From positions 170,063 to 234,062 of the forward strand of contig BAEM01000043.1 of assembly GCA_000314955.1 (NCBI GenBank): a DNA stretch of 64,000 nt, written 5' to 3'. The stretch is from Paraglaciecola chathamensis S18K6 (GTDB lineage Bacteria; Pseudomonadota; Gammaproteobacteria; Enterobacterales; Alteromonadaceae). Below, one piece after another: positions 47,783 through 58,500 of this stretch. A program made the translations under genes and the position numbers. How positions within the stretch are numbered: the stretch's first letter is position 1; each line of letters opens with the position of its first letter. The notes beneath the pieces were generated by a model. It was not told where the DNA came from, made no database searches, and saw nothing but the letters and a program-made list of their open reading frames with translations.

Positions 47783-48922
47783 TTAGGGTAAATGCTGAAA
47801 CATATCAGCGACCAGCTCAGCTTCCTGTGCAGAGTTGTAAATATGCCAAGACAAACGAAAACAATCCTCTCGCTGGTCAAAATAAGCATGGGCATCCTTT
47901 AACTTATCTTGCAATGCTACACTCTTCTTTTGACTCAAGTGCAGGCATAACGTGCCGCCTGCTTGTTCAAGGTTGAGCGGCGTTAACAGATGTTTCTCAG
48001 CCGACGCTAAGACAGTTTTTTGTAACGATTTACTGTGTGCGTGTATAGCCTGTGGGCCAATTTGATTTATTTGCTGCAAGCCCACCAGTGCGCAGGCATA
48101 AGGCAAAATACTCGGTGTGCCTCCCCAAAAACGTTTAGCGCCTTGTGCAAATGCAAAGTGCTCAATATCGAATTCAAATGGGTCTTGATGAGAAAACCAG
48201 CCCAATTGTTTTGGCTCAAGTTCATCTATATGCGCTGGATTTACCCACATAAAACCAGCCCCAGGCCCTCCGCATAGCCACTTTACGCAAGAGCCAAATA
48301 GCGCATCAACTTGCCACTCTTGTAAATCGACGGGTACTGCACCCGCTGACTGAGCTACATCGACCACCACGCGTGCATTATACGTTTGGCATAACTGGCT
48401 AATTTGTGTCACGTTTGACACCACGCCCGTATTCGAATGAACGTGGGTGATCACGGCAACGGCCACATCATCGCTCAGGTGTTTTTGCCACGCATCGAGA
48501 TCGTTAGGGTCGTAACGCTTATCAATCAAAGTGAGTTCAAAGCCCATATTGTGCAGACCTTGCACCGCAAATCCTAAAGAAGGAAATGCCGATGCATGCA
48601 TCAGTACCCTTCGTCTTTTTTGTCCTGTAGCAGATGCCTCGCTGTGAGTCGGCAAGGCCTGTAAATACTGACTTAAACCGCTAGACACACTGGGCTGCGG
48701 GCAAAAATCCGCGGTATTGGCATTAAACAAGTGACTCAGTTCATGGCAAAACTGCTCTATCACGGTTAGCCATGTTGGCCATGCATCTCCGCCTTTTTGC
48801 TGCCAAGGTTCAAAATACGTTTGCCCCACTTCGCTGCGGGTAAGAACAGGTAAGCACCCTACAGAATGACTGAGCAAATACATGCCTTTAGGTAATGAAA
48901 ACTGCTGACTTGAGTCTTGCAC
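47783..48922 (-). CDS. Kynureninase-like class V aminotransferase-fold enzyme (GTG start)
   Basis: PLP enzyme of fold type I. The PLP lysine is in LFGSCVKWLCGGPGAGFMWV and the aspartate in ARVVDVAQSAGAVPVDL. The YKxxxGGPG-like context around the lysine and its position in one operon with tryptophan 2,3-dioxygenase suggest kynureninase activity, splitting kynurenine to anthranilate and alanine, but the protein is short (379 residues) and differs from classical KynU. The GTG start at 48922 overlaps the kynA stop (TAGTG), with GAGGAG upstream. Confidence 0.75.
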   Translation of the reverse strand: MQDSSQQFSLPKGMYLLSHSVGCLPVLTRSEVGQTYFEPWQQKGGDAWPTWLTVIEQFCHELSHLFNANTADFCPQPSVSSGLSQYLQALPTHSEASATGQKRRRVLMHASAFPSLGFAVQGLHNMGFELTLIDKRYDPNDLDAWQKHLSDDVAVAVITHVHSNTGVVSNVTQISQLCQTYNARVVVDVAQSAGAVPVDLQEWQVDALFGSCVKWLCGGPGAGFMWVNPAHIDELEPKQLGWFSHQDPFEFDIEHFAFAQGAKRFWGGTPSILPYACALVGLQQINQIGPQAIHAHSKSLQKTVLASAEKHLLTPLNLEQAGGTLCLHLSQKKSVALQDKLKDAHAYFDQREDCFRLSWHIYNSAQEAELVADMFQHLP

Positions 48923-49755
48923 TATGACTCCTCGCTCGCGGTATGGTGAAATGGGCAGCCACTGCTAGACTGGCCTTTTTCTCGATGAATTGGGTCACGC
49001 ACTTCGCCATATGCTTGGCCCCAACTGTCTGTCATGCTGCTGCGCACCTGCCACAATTCGGGGAAGAACCTGTGTTTTGCTCCATTTTCTAATAAGGTCA
49101 CGGCCCTGCCTTTCAATGACTTGGCTTCAAGGCCGATTGAGCGCTGAATAAGGAGGATATGTAAACTACGAAATTTCTGTAACTGCTCATCAAATTCAGC
49201 CAAGCATTCAGCGACTATGTAACTTTCATCATGGCTATACTGACTATCGTATACCTGCTCAATGGTTTTACCCCGCCCGGTGACATATCCCTTATTGAAC
49301 ACCTTCCATAGATCTTCTGGCATTTTTAATAGGGTACGAAAGCCCGGCGATTCTTGCCCACTGCCATTACCCAGTTGCAAGCGAATTTGTTGGTACTCTT
49401 TAGGTGACATGGTTTCCAGCAAGTCCAATTGCTGGCTCATCATGCGCTGAATAAAGTTCACCCGCTTCATTAGCGATACCACACGTAACGTGTTTTCCTG
49501 TGACATGTACTCCAGTACGTCTACTAGGGTGTAGATCATTAGCTTCATCCACAACTCTTCTACTTGATGCACTATTTGAAACTGCAGTTCGTCACCGTTA
49601 CACAGCTCAGTGAGAGGCTTTTGCGAGCTCAACAGCTGCTGGCAATTTAGATAAGTCCCGTAATCGAGCATCTCTGGGTTATCGAGTAAGTTATGGTATT
49701 TTTGCCGAAAAACGCTTTGGGTATTTTCACTGGACGATGTTTGCTGCTGGCTCAT
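48922..49755 (-). CDS. kynA: Tryptophan 2,3-dioxygenase
   Basis: Haem enzyme opening the indole ring of L-tryptophan to N-formylkynurenine. Substrate/haem motifs are LDYGTYLNCQQLLSSQKPL, HQVEELWMKL with the distal histidine, and the region QLGNGSGQESPGFRTLLK; the proximal histidine falls near the C-terminus (ALEnclosed in LENGAKHRFFPELWQVRS). 277 residues from the ATG at 49755. First gene of the two-gene unit. Confidence 0.93.
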   Translation of the reverse strand: MSQQQTSSSENTQSVFRQKYHNLLDNPEMLDYGTYLNCQQLLSSQKPLTELCNGDELQFQIVHQVEELWMKLMIYTLVDVLEYMSQENTLRVVSLMKRVNFIQRMMSQQLDLLETMSPKEYQQIRLQLGNGSGQESPGFRTLLKMPEDLWKVFNKGYVTGRGKTIEQVYDSQYSHDESYIVAECLAEFDEQLQKFRSLHILLIQRSIGLEAKSLKGRAVTLLENGAKHRFFPELWQVRSSMTDSWGQAYGEVRDPIHREKGQSSSGCPFHHTASEES

Positions 49756-49822
49756 AGAAGACTCGCTTTTAACTGGGTGGGTTCTCAACGTATTGTGATT
49801 AAATGCTAGAACACTCGCCTTC

Positions 49823-49873
49823 GAACATTGTTCTATTTATACTGCGTAAAGAGACCAGATCAGAACGATGTTC
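49823..49873. promoter_or_regulatory. Pair of matching palindromes in the kynA-regulator gap
   Basis: GAACATTGTTC (49823-49833) and GAACGATGTTC (49863-49873) are both 11-base inverted repeats with the same GAACnnnGTTC arms. Their centres are 40 bases apart, about four helical turns, so a protein could bind both on one face. They lie between kynA and the divergent Lrp-family gene, which is the obvious candidate regulator. Confidence 0.65.
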
Positions 49874-49899
49874 TTTTCAAAAGCAATAACGAGGAACGC

Positions 49900-50352
49900 A
49901 TGCTAGATAAAAACAGCAAAAAAATCGTCAGAGCATTAGAAAGCGACGCTCGCATGTCGTTTGCTGCCTTAGGGGATGAAATAGGCATGAGCAAGACCCC
50001 TTGCTGGAACAAGGTTCAGCAACTGCAAAATACTGGGGTTATTCAAGGTTACAGTGCCCAACTTGACCCGAAAGCCCTGGGCCTCACCATACGGGCTTTA
50101 GTGCATGTAGTGGTAGATTTTGAGCAATATCAGGCATTCGAGCAGGCGATTATCGAACATAAAGCGGTGCGCTCTTGCCACGCCGTTACCGGGGATTCAG
50201 ATTATGTGCTGGAAATACTGGCCGCAGATATCGATGCTTTCGACGAGTTGCTTCGCGCTCAACTCAGCCGATTACCTGGCGTACAACGCTTTAACACCGC
50301 CATTTCCACCCGCATGGTTAAAAACAATGGTGCTTATGCAGATATGTTGTGA
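49900..50352 (+). CDS. Lrp/AsnC family transcriptional regulator
   Basis: N-terminal helix-turn-helix (SFAALGDEIGMSKTPCWNKVQQLQ) and C-terminal RAM ligand domain (AVTGDSDYVLEILAADIDAFDELL). 150 residues from the ATG at 49900, which has GAGGA upstream. Divergent from kynA with two palindromes between them; in Pseudomonas an Lrp-type protein, KynR, controls the kyn genes, so a similar kynurenine-responsive role is likely here but not shown. Confidence 0.88.
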   Translation: MLDKNSKKIVRALESDARMSFAALGDEIGMSKTPCWNKVQQLQNTGVIQGYSAQLDPKALGLTIRALVHVVVDFEQYQAFEQAIIEHKAVRSCHAVTGDSDYVLEILAADIDAFDELLRAQLSRLPGVQRFNTAISTRMVKNNGAYADML

Positions 50353-50410
50353 GCCTTAGCGCCGTAAAAATGAATTAGCGTTTTGAACGAATTGTTTTAA
50401 CAAAGGTGTA

Positions 50411-51289
50411 TTAGGCACCAACGCCCTTACCGAATGATTCCACAAAGGCCTCTACAAAATTAGCGGGCGAGCTGTCATCCATATTAAAATATAAACTTGG
50501 CTCTATCAGTTCGATTTCGATCACTACATACTCATTTTTATAGCGTAATAAATCGATACGTGCATAGAGTGCATCATCCGGAAGTGATGCCATGGCATGC
50601 CGGGCTTGGGTGAGCATTTCCTCATCCGGCTCGACAGCTTGTAAGCTGCCACCATGCTCTTCTTGTACTCGGAAGTCACCTTGTTCAGGCTTCTTTAAAA
50701 TGGCGTGACTAAAATGGCCATTGAAATAAAATAGCGAATATTCCCCTTGGGTAACGACTGCCTCGATAAAGGGCTGAACCATAAACGCACGCCCATTGAA
50801 TACCGTTTTCAGGTTCTTTCCTTGATTGAGTAACTGTTCACGATCAAGCAGATACGTATCATCCGCGTTAGCACTAACACAGGGTTTCACCACGAGCTTC
50901 TCACAGGAAAAGCGCTCAAAACCAGCACTGACTTGTGCTAAATCGAATGTGTCTAACCATATAGTCGGCACAATGCTAATTCCCTGACTAGCAATGTCTT
51001 TTAGATATTCTTTACTGATGTTCCACGTCAACAAGCGCAGGCTATTGGCCAAAACAGCTTGCGACTCATCTATACGCTCTAAACATTGCATAAATGCGCT
51101 TGCGTGTTGCTGGTAATCCCATGTGCTGCGCACCACAACAACATCAAAACGGTTCCAGTCGACTTTTGTGTCGTGCCAAGATACCGCTTCAACGTCCCAA
51201 CCCACCTGCTTCAATGGTGCATAAAGTAACTCGTCATAAACGAAGTACCCTTCAAGGTTGTCCGTGGATAAAAAAGCGCAACGTTTCAT
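50411..51289 (-). CDS. ATP-grasp domain protein
   Basis: Carboxylate-amine ligase fold of 292 residues; substrate unknown. The N-terminal domain has VVVVRSTWDYQQHASAFMQCL, a pattern seen in RimK- and glutathione synthetase-like ATP-grasp proteins. ATP-binding segments are EKLVVKPCVSANADDTYLL, RAFMVQPFIEAVVTQGEYSLFYF, and YARIDLLRYKNEYVVIEIELIEPSLYF with the metal-binding acidic residues. A ligase for an amino acid derivative or peptide is likely. Confidence 0.8.
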   Translation of the reverse strand: MKRCAFLSTDNLEGYFVYDELLYAPLKQVGWDVEAVSWHDTKVDWNRFDVVVVRSTWDYQQHASAFMQCLERIDESQAVLANSLRLLTWNISKEYLKDIASQGISIVPTIWLDTFDLAQVSAGFERFSCEKLVVKPCVSANADDTYLLDREQLLNQGKNLKTVFNGRAFMVQPFIEAVVTQGEYSLFYFNGHFSHAILKKPEQGDFRVQEEHGGSLQAVEPDEEMLTQARHAMASLPDDALYARIDLLRYKNEYVVIEIELIEPSLYFNMDDSSPANFVEAFVESFGKGVGA

Positions 51290-51338
51290 AAAGAGGTGAC
51301 CTTTTGCTTGAAAATGTGAATTAGGTTATTCAACTTAG

Positions 51339-51635
51339 CTATTCATTCAGTAACGCTTGAATGGCTTCGGGTATCACTGCTGGCGCGCACACCACCACAG
51401 TTTTATGACGATTCAATTGCCCCTTAGTGATAGCCACTTTAGATTTTGGCACACCACACTGTTTTGCTAAATATTTGCACAGATGGGCATTCGCTTTGCC
51501 ATCAACAGGTGGCGCTGTAATAGCGATTTTCAGCGCATCGCCATGCATACCGACGATTTCGTCACGAGAGGCTTTTGGTTGTATATAAATACGCAGTTGT
51601 AACTCTGCGTCTTTCATTTGAACAGCATAGTTCAT
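51339..51635 (-). CDS. YggU family protein (DUF167)
   Basis: 98 residues of the DUF167 fold. Signature [46 protein letters not shown], then [19 protein letters not shown]. No function is established. It overlaps the upstream membrane protein gene by four bases (ATGA). Confidence 0.92.
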   Translation of the reverse strand: MNYAVQMKDAELQLRIYIQPKASRDEIVGMHGDALKIAITAPPVDGKANAHLCKYLAKQCGVPKSKVAITKGQLNRHKTVVVCAPAVIPEAIQALLNE

Positions 51636-51829
51636 CGATGCTTTTTCCGTTGTGCACGTTGCTGTCGTCTTTGCTCACGTTTCATTTCTTGACGCTTTTT
51701 ATCCTTTAGCACCCCATAAATGATAGCAATCAAGCCTGCGACGAAAGCCACTGCTAATACAATCCCTATCCATTGGCACAGCAACGGATACGCACAGGGT
51801 AAACCGACTTGAATAGAGGCTTCGCTCAC
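51632..51829 (-). CDS. Small membrane protein with a basic tail
   Basis: Sixty-five residues: a single long hydrophobic span ([26 protein letters not shown]) followed by a strongly basic helix rich in Lys, Arg and Gln. Not recognised. The four-base overlap with the yggU gene suggests a common transcript and a real gene. Confidence 0.6.
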   Translation of the reverse strand: MSEASIQVGLPCAYPLLCQWIGIVLAVAFVAGLIAIIYGVLKDKKRQEMKREQRRQQRAQRKKHR

Positions 51830-51871
51830 AGCTAAACGACCAACGCATGCTTGTTCATCGGTACCGTATAA

Positions 51872-52426
51872 CTAAAACGGATTCTGACTAAAGCCGTCAC
51901 GGGCTAGCAAGGCATGCGCCGTCATGGCCGACAAGGCCATTTCTACGCCGTCAATCATGTCTTCATTCGCCATTTGATGATACGCCGCAGATTGTCCGCA
52001 TTGCACAATTTGCACCCCGCTTTTCATCAGCATTGAGAGTAATTCAATATTGGGGTTCTCTTTTCCATATTTGGCTTTGTACGCCTTGGCGCTGCGCATT
52101 TCGTTAGTGGCACTACCATGCACGACAATGGCGAGGTTAATATTTTTAATCTCGACGCCGTTAGCCACATGCATATTTAAAAAACGCGCAACGCTATCGT
52201 AGCCACGATTAGGCGTACCGTCTTTACCGGCCTGACTCACGTCGAAAACCACCTTAAGTTCAGTGTTTTTTTCTACCTTCATATCTTGCTGTACTGGCGT
52301 ATGTTTACCGTAACCCCAAATGATCGGGCCATCGGTAAATTCCGCAGCAAAAGCCTTAGTCCCCATGGTCAACGACAGCAGCATGACCATGTTCATCATC
52401 CCTGTTTTCACGCTATTTCTTAACAT
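51872..52426 (-). CDS. Secreted DsrE-like protein
   Basis: 184 residues with an N-terminal signal peptide (MVMLLSLTMGTKAFA) and a DsrE/DsrF-type alpha/beta domain: KVVFDVSQAGKD, INLAIVVHGSATNEMRS, and SGVQIVQCGQSAAYHQM, where the cysteine sits at the place used in sulphur-relay members. Exported members have no known role. Downstream of the M28 peptidase gene on the same strand, with a 58-base gap. Confidence 0.8.
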   Translation of the reverse strand: MLRNSVKTGMMNMVMLLSLTMGTKAFAAEFTDGPIIWGYGKHTPVQQDMKVEKNTELKVVFDVSQAGKDGTPNRGYDSVARFLNMHVANGVEIKNINLAIVVHGSATNEMRSAKAYKAKYGKENPNIELLSMLMKSGVQIVQCGQSAAYHQMANEDMIDGVEMALSAMTAHALLARDGFSQNPF

Positions 52427-52484
52427 ACTTTTTTAGCCCTTTTCTTTTTAACTTTTCCCAGACCATATTGACAACTTACTTGGC

Positions 52485-54164
52485 CTATTTTTTTTCGGAT
52501 TTAGTCAAATCTGCTTCGCGACTGGTTTTAAAGTCAGACGACATTTTCCATTTTGGCCAATCTCTTGAATTCGCTAATGTTTCAGTAATATCAACCATTA
52601 ACTCAATATCTTGCTCTACTCCACCGAGCGACCAATCTGCTGAAAAATCATCTGCGGCCTTATGGTATTTATGGGCAATATAATCAGGATCCGTGTCCCC
52701 CAAGCTCATGAACAATAAACTCGGTACACCCTGTTTCGCCATGGAGAAGTGATCAGAGCGGAAAAACAAACCGTTTTGCGGTCTAGGATCGAGCTTTACA
52801 CTTCGCTGCTGCTTATTAGCGGCGGTGGCGAGATAGTCTTCCATTTCAGATAAGCCATCGCCATATTGCAGAATATAATCCACTTTATCCAACACATTCA
52901 TACCATCGATGTTAACCAAGGCGACCATATTTTTAGTAGGTATAATCTCCCCTTTTGCAAACTGCTCTGAGCCAATCAATCCCGTCTCTTCGGCGGTGAA
53001 ATTGATAAATAAAATAGATCGTTCAAACGGGTTGCGCTTATGTTTAGCCATTAATATACGGGCCATTTCTAACGTGCCTGCTACGCCAGAGGCATTGTCA
53101 ACCGCGCCATTATAGATAATGTCACCGTCAGGCGTTTGCTTGGTGCCGAAATGATCCCAGTGGGCGCCGACCAGAATATATTCATCTGGATATTTGCTGC
53201 CGACTATTTTCGCCACAACGTTACGAGAAGTCGCACGGCTAATGGTATTTTTAAGCGTGAGATTCGCCGTTTGTTTTAAGCTCACGGGCACAAAGTCCTT
53301 TTCCAATGCTTTGTGTTTAAGTTGCTGATATTGAAGTCCTGCCTGTGCGAAAATTTGCTCAGTGGCCGCTAATTGCAACCAGCCCATAATTGGCAGTTTA
53401 GATTTATTCTTTTCGCTATCGACCAAGGTGTATTTGCTGCCGGTATTAGAGCTTTCCACCACACCCCAAGGATAAGCTGCTGGTGCCGTCTCGTGCACAA
53501 TCAACACTGCTTTTGCCCCTTGGCGAGCGGCTTCTTCATATTTGTAAGTCCAACGTCCGTAATACGTCATCGCGTTGCCGGTAAATAGTGCTTTATCTTG
53601 GGTCGCAAAGCCTGGATCGTTCACCAACACGATCACCGTTTTGCCTTTCACGTCAACATCCGCGTAATCGTTCCACTGGTATTCAGGGGCATTAATGCCG
53701 TAACCCACAAAGACCAACTCAGAGTCAGTTAAGTTTATTTCAGTGCTAATTTGCTCTGTGCGTGCGGTGAAATCTTTGCCTGAAGCAAAAGACAGTTCGC
53801 CGATATTAAGACGCATGTTTTGATCTGGGGTAATTTGCGCCATCGGCACAGCCTGTAGATATTTTCCGAGCGGGGATGTGTCATCGCTTTTCGGGTTTGC
53901 GCCTTGTAACCCCATATCGCGATATTGTTTGGCTAAATAAGTGACCGTCAGCTCTTCTCCCTCAGTTAATGGCCCGCGCCCTTGAAATGAATCTGAAGCC
54001 AGCGTTTTAATATGCTCAGCAACGTCAGACAAATTCACCGGAGATTCAGACGTGCCATCTCGCTCAACCTCTGCCATTAAATCAGCGGAGACACTAACAA
54101 ATACAAAAAAGACAAAGCCCTTAACATAATTGTAAAGCGGGTGACGTAAATTTAAACACTTCAT
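52485..54164 (-). CDS. Secreted M28 family aminopeptidase with PA domain
   Basis: Zinc peptidase, 559 residues with a signal peptide. A protease-associated insertion (about residues 150-270) interrupts the catalytic domain. Metal and catalytic residues: VGAHWDHFG, NGAVDNASGVAGTLEMAR, FTAEETGLIGSEQF, VALVNIDGMN and the final histidine in YIAHKYHKAADD. Such enzymes act as aminopeptidases or glutaminyl cyclases; peptidase is the likelier here. Divergent from the RND genes. Confidence 0.9.
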   Translation of the reverse strand: MKCLNLRHPLYNYVKGFVFFVFVSVSADLMAEVERDGTSESPVNLSDVAEHIKTLASDSFQGRGPLTEGEELTVTYLAKQYRDMGLQGANPKSDDTSPLGKYLQAVPMAQITPDQNMRLNIGELSFASGKDFTARTEQISTEINLTDSELVFVGYGINAPEYQWNDYADVDVKGKTVIVLVNDPGFATQDKALFTGNAMTYYGRWTYKYEEAARQGAKAVLIVHETAPAAYPWGVVESSNTGSKYTLVDSEKNKSKLPIMGWLQLAATEQIFAQAGLQYQQLKHKALEKDFVPVSLKQTANLTLKNTISRATSRNVVAKIVGSKYPDEYILVGAHWDHFGTKQTPDGDIIYNGAVDNASGVAGTLEMARILMAKHKRNPFERSILFINFTAEETGLIGSEQFAKGEIIPTKNMVALVNIDGMNVLDKVDYILQYGDGLSEMEDYLATAANKQQRSVKLDPRPQNGLFFRSDHFSMAKQGVPSLLFMSLGDTDPDYIAHKYHKAADDFSADWSLGGVEQDIELMVDITETLANSRDWPKWKMSSDFKTSREADLTKSEKK

Positions 54165-54412
54165 AGGTAATATCCATTCGTATACATTTAGCTAGTTTGG
54201 CACAGTTAACATGCTAATTTCACTGAATTTGCCGGTAAATTCGATTCACAGCCAAAGGGAAAAAATTTGATAACTAATTGGGAATGAAAGATGTTAACCG
54301 ATATACTTTTGTTTACAATTGGCAGTACTTGTTGAGTGCTATGTACAACTATGATGCACATTCAACAACACATTATAATAATAACGAAACACAAATAAGG
54401 TTTTACCCCCCA

Positions 54413-55576
54413 ATGAACAATAGATGGATGAAGGTTCTATTCCCCTTTCTAGCTCTTGCCGCCGGCTTTGGTGGCATGACATTGATAGAAGTTAGCGCAT
54501 CAGAAGACGAACAAAAAGATATTGTCGATACGCGCCCTACCGTAACAATTGAAACAGCTCAAGCAGAAGACTACCAAGTGGTCATCTCCAATCACGGTGA
54601 AGTCCAGCCTCTCGAACGCACCATGATCTCAGCCCAAGTATCAGGCGAAGTGGTCAGTTGGCACCCAAGCTTTGTGGCCGGTGGTTTGGTATTGCGAGGC
54701 AGCGTGTTGTTCAGCATTGAAAAAGACGCCTACGAGGCAGCATTGCTTCAAGCGCAAGCCAATGTCAGTTTGGCTCAGTCACAATTGATTGAAGAGAAAG
54801 CCCGAGCGGATGTGGCCGAGCGAGAAGCCAAAAGCCTGCCCAGCAGCAAAGTGTCTGACTTATACTTACGTAAACCACAGTTACTCAGTGCTCAAGCTAA
54901 TTTAAAATCAGCCCAAGCAGGCTTAAAAATAGCCCAGCGTGACCTAGACAACTGTGATGTTATTGCGCCTTACGACGCATTGGTCGTTAGCCGCAATATT
55001 GGTGTTGGCCAGTTTATAGGTCAAGGCACGACTGTTGGTGAGATTTACAATGTTGAAGCGGCTGAAATTATTTTCCCTGTGGCCGGTTTTGACCGCGAGT
55101 TTTTACCTGACAATCTGGCCGAAAAAGAAGCGAAAGTCACTACCAATGGCTACAACCCTATTGAGCGCACTGGATTAATCTCACGTGACTTAGGTGTAGT
55201 AGACCAAGCTACCCGCATGAGTCAGTTAGTTGTGCGGGTAAACGATCCTTATAGTCTTAAAAGTAATATGCCAGCCCTTAAATTTGGCAACTATGTGCAA
55301 GTCAGTTTTCCTGGTCGCACCCTAGAACATATTTATCGTCTACCCCAAGCATTGGTAAACAACCAAACTGTTTGGATCATAGATAAAGACAATAAGCTGC
55401 AACCTAAAAAAGTGGAAATACTTCGCGAAGAAGGTGAGTTTTTACTTATTAACAAAGGGTTATCAGACAACGACAGCATAGTGACAACGTTACCTGAGTA
55501 CCCGCAAACCGGCATGGAAGTTAAAGTCAGCAGCGGTGAAAAAGCGAATGAGCTAACCGCTCAAAAAGCCAGGTAG
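54413..55576 (+). CDS. RND efflux periplasmic adaptor
   Basis: Membrane fusion protein (HlyD/AcrA type) linking the pump to an outer membrane channel. N-terminal hydrophobic anchor (MKVLFPFLALAAGFGGMTLI), biotinyl-lipoyl-like halves around a coiled-coil hairpin (LLQAQANVSLAQSQLIEEKARADVAEREA and LLSAQANLKSAQAGLKIAQRDL), and a beta-barrel domain. 387 residues from the ATG at 54413; a weaker in-frame start lies at 54278. The pump starts nine bases after the stop. Confidence 0.88.
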   Translation: MNNRWMKVLFPFLALAAGFGGMTLIEVSASEDEQKDIVDTRPTVTIETAQAEDYQVVISNHGEVQPLERTMISAQVSGEVVSWHPSFVAGGLVLRGSVLFSIEKDAYEAALLQAQANVSLAQSQLIEEKARADVAEREAKSLPSSKVSDLYLRKPQLLSAQANLKSAQAGLKIAQRDLDNCDVIAPYDALVVSRNIGVGQFIGQGTTVGEIYNVEAAEIIFPVAGFDREFLPDNLAEKEAKVTTNGYNPIERTGLISRDLGVVDQATRMSQLVVRVNDPYSLKSNMPALKFGNYVQVSFPGRTLEHIYRLPQALVNNQTVWIIDKDNKLQPKKVEILREEGEFLLINKGLSDNDSIVTTLPEYPQTGMEVKVSSGEKANELTAQKAR

Positions 55577-55584
55577 GAGGGGTT

Positions 55585-58500
55585 ATGTCTATAAATGATT
55601 CCGCTCCACGTCCTGATGTACCTCATCAAGATCCTGAATTACCCAATCCATTTGAGCAAAAACAAACTGGCCTGATTGCGTTTTTCGCCAATAACTCAGT
55701 GGCTGCGAACTTAATGATGATTTTCATAATTATCATGGGCTTGTTTAGCTACTTCACCATTCAGCGTCAGATGTTTCCTAACATCGAAATTAACTACATC
55801 AGCATCAGTGCTGTATATCGTGGTGCTTCGCCTCAAGAAATTGAAGAAAGTATTCTGATTAAAATTGAAGAGTCGTTGAAAGACATTACGGAGATCAAAA
55901 GATCCACCTCTCGAGCGTTTCGTGGCAGTGGCCGCGTGACACTAGAGATACAAGAAAACAAAGAGCTTTCAGATGTTTTGGACAAGGTCAAAGCTCGGGT
56001 CGATAGCATAGCGACCTTCCCTGCCGATATGGAGCCACCGGATATTTCACAAATTGAGTTCCAGCAAGATGTTATCGAAATGTCTCTGGTGGGTGACTTA
56101 CCCATTACTCAACTTAAGCCGATTGCCAAAAAAATTGAAGATGAGCTATTGCAACTTAACAATATTTCATTGGTTGCAGTAGATGCACCAGAAGATGAAA
56201 TTGCCATTGAAATCAAACCCGATATATTGCGTAAGTACAACCTGACCCTAGCTGACGTGCAACAAGCCATACGTAACTACTCAGCCAATATCTCGGCCGG
56301 TGAGCTTCGCACAGACTCGGGTATCGTTGCGGTACGCGTTGAAAACCAAATGTACAGTGGCGATGAGTTCCGCCGCATTCCTATAAAGATCAGTGAAACC
56401 GGTGCTAAGGTTTACTTAGGCGACGTTGCGACCATTGAAGATGGTTTCGAAGAAGGCCAACGCTACTACAAGTATTCAGGTGTGAACGCCATTTATATGT
56501 CGGTTAAAGCCACTAAAGATCAAAGCACAATCCCGGTATCTAAAACCGTCAAAGAATATATAGAGATGCGCAACAAAACCTTACCTTCAGGTTTGCAGCT
56601 CAGTATATTGGTCGACATGACGTATTACCTCAATGCACGCCTTGATATGATGCTCAGCAACTTATTCCAAGGAGCCATTTTGGTAGCGATTATGCTCACC
56701 ATATTCTTGCGTTTTAGGCTCGCGTTCTGGGTGATGCTTGGTTTACCGGTCTGCTTTTTAGGCGCGATCATGATGATGCCTCTGTTTGGTGTCACCATTA
56801 ATATCTTATCTCTATTCGCGTTTATTATGGTGCTAGGGATAGTGGTGGACGACGCCATTGTCATTGGCGAAAGCGCCTACAGTGAAATAGAAGAACGAGG
56901 GGGTGGTACAGAAAGCGTGATACGCGGAGCAAAACGCGTGGCTACCCCAGCGACATTTGGGGTACTGACCACCATTGCGGTATTCGCCCCTGCACTATTC
57001 TCAACCGGCCCAGAAGGGCAATTCTTTTACGTTATCGCCTGTGTCGTGATTCTGTGTCTTATTTTTAGCTTAGTAGAATCAAAACTGATTCTACCTGCTC
57101 ACCTCGCTCACATGAAGTTTAACCCCGTAAAAGAAACTAGCTGGCGGGCTCGCTTCAACAAGCGCTTTTTTGGCTTCGTGAACGGCAAATATAAGCGCTT
57201 TGTTGAAAAGTGTACCGAATGGCGTTGGTTTGTTTTCTGTGTCTTCATTGCGGTTTTAGCCATAAGTTGGGGGTTAGTATCGGCTAATTATGTACGAATG
57301 ATCCCGTCGCCTAAGGTGCCCCATGATTTCCCTGGCATCAAGTTTGAGATGAATGAAAACGTATCAGATGAAGCGGTAATCAACGCACTTGTGACGATAG
57401 AAAGCATGGTGATTGACGTTGATAAACAGATCATTGACGAATACGGCAGCAGCATGATGCGCGATATCATGGTATTTAACCGTGGCCGCACCGAAGGACG
57501 CGTGCAAGTACCATTAGTTGATGAAGATGAGCGTCATTTCGATGCCTTCGAACTAGCACGGCGCTGGCGAGAACAAATGCCAGACATTCCTGGCATGAAG
57601 TCAATTACCATCATAGATGACATTAACGGTGGGGGTAATGATGACGGCGAATTCGGCTATATGTTATTTGGCAGCGACATCAGCACACTGAATGCTGCTG
57701 GACGCGAATTTATCTCAATGCTTCAGCAAACTGACGGGTTATTCGATATCAGTTCATCAATTGACCCTGCCAGTAAAGAAGTACAGATGCAGTTGTTGCC
57801 TGTGGCCTACGATCTAGGCTTAAACCTAGCCGACATTGCGCGCCAAGTCGGAGCGAGCTTTTACGGTGGCGAAGCTCAACGGGTTATTCGCGGCGGTGAT
57901 GAAGTGCGCGTAATGGTGCGCTACCCCAAACTAACCCGTGAACGTTTTGCAGAGCTAAAATATGCCGTCATCACGACACCCGGGGGTAGAGAGGTGATGT
58001 TAGGTGACGTAGTCAGCCTAACTGAAAAGCCAGGCATTAATTTTATTCGTCGTGAAGGAGGTTATCGCAGTGTGTATGTGTTCGGCTCAATCGATGAAGA
58101 GGAAGTTGAACCGAATGAAGTTATCGCCACTGTAGATGAAAAACTTCTGCCTCTGCTCAAAGAAAAGTATCCTGGGGTCAAGACCGAACTAGGGGGCACA
58201 ATTGAAGAGCAGCAAGCACAACAAAGCCAGCAAATGATGTTTTTGGTTGCGGGCTTGATCATGGTTTATATATTGCTGGCAGCACCGCTTAAAAGTTACG
58301 GCCAGCCATTGATCATCATGTCGGTTATTCCCTTTAGTTTAACCGGTGCTATTTGGGGGCATTTCCTGTTTGGTATCGATTTGAGCATGATGTCGACCTT
58401 CGGCATTATCGCCGCTGCTGGGGTTGTCATAAACGACAGTCTCGTCATGACAGATTTTGTTAACCAGCAACGCGCGATGGGAATACGCATTAAAGACGCA

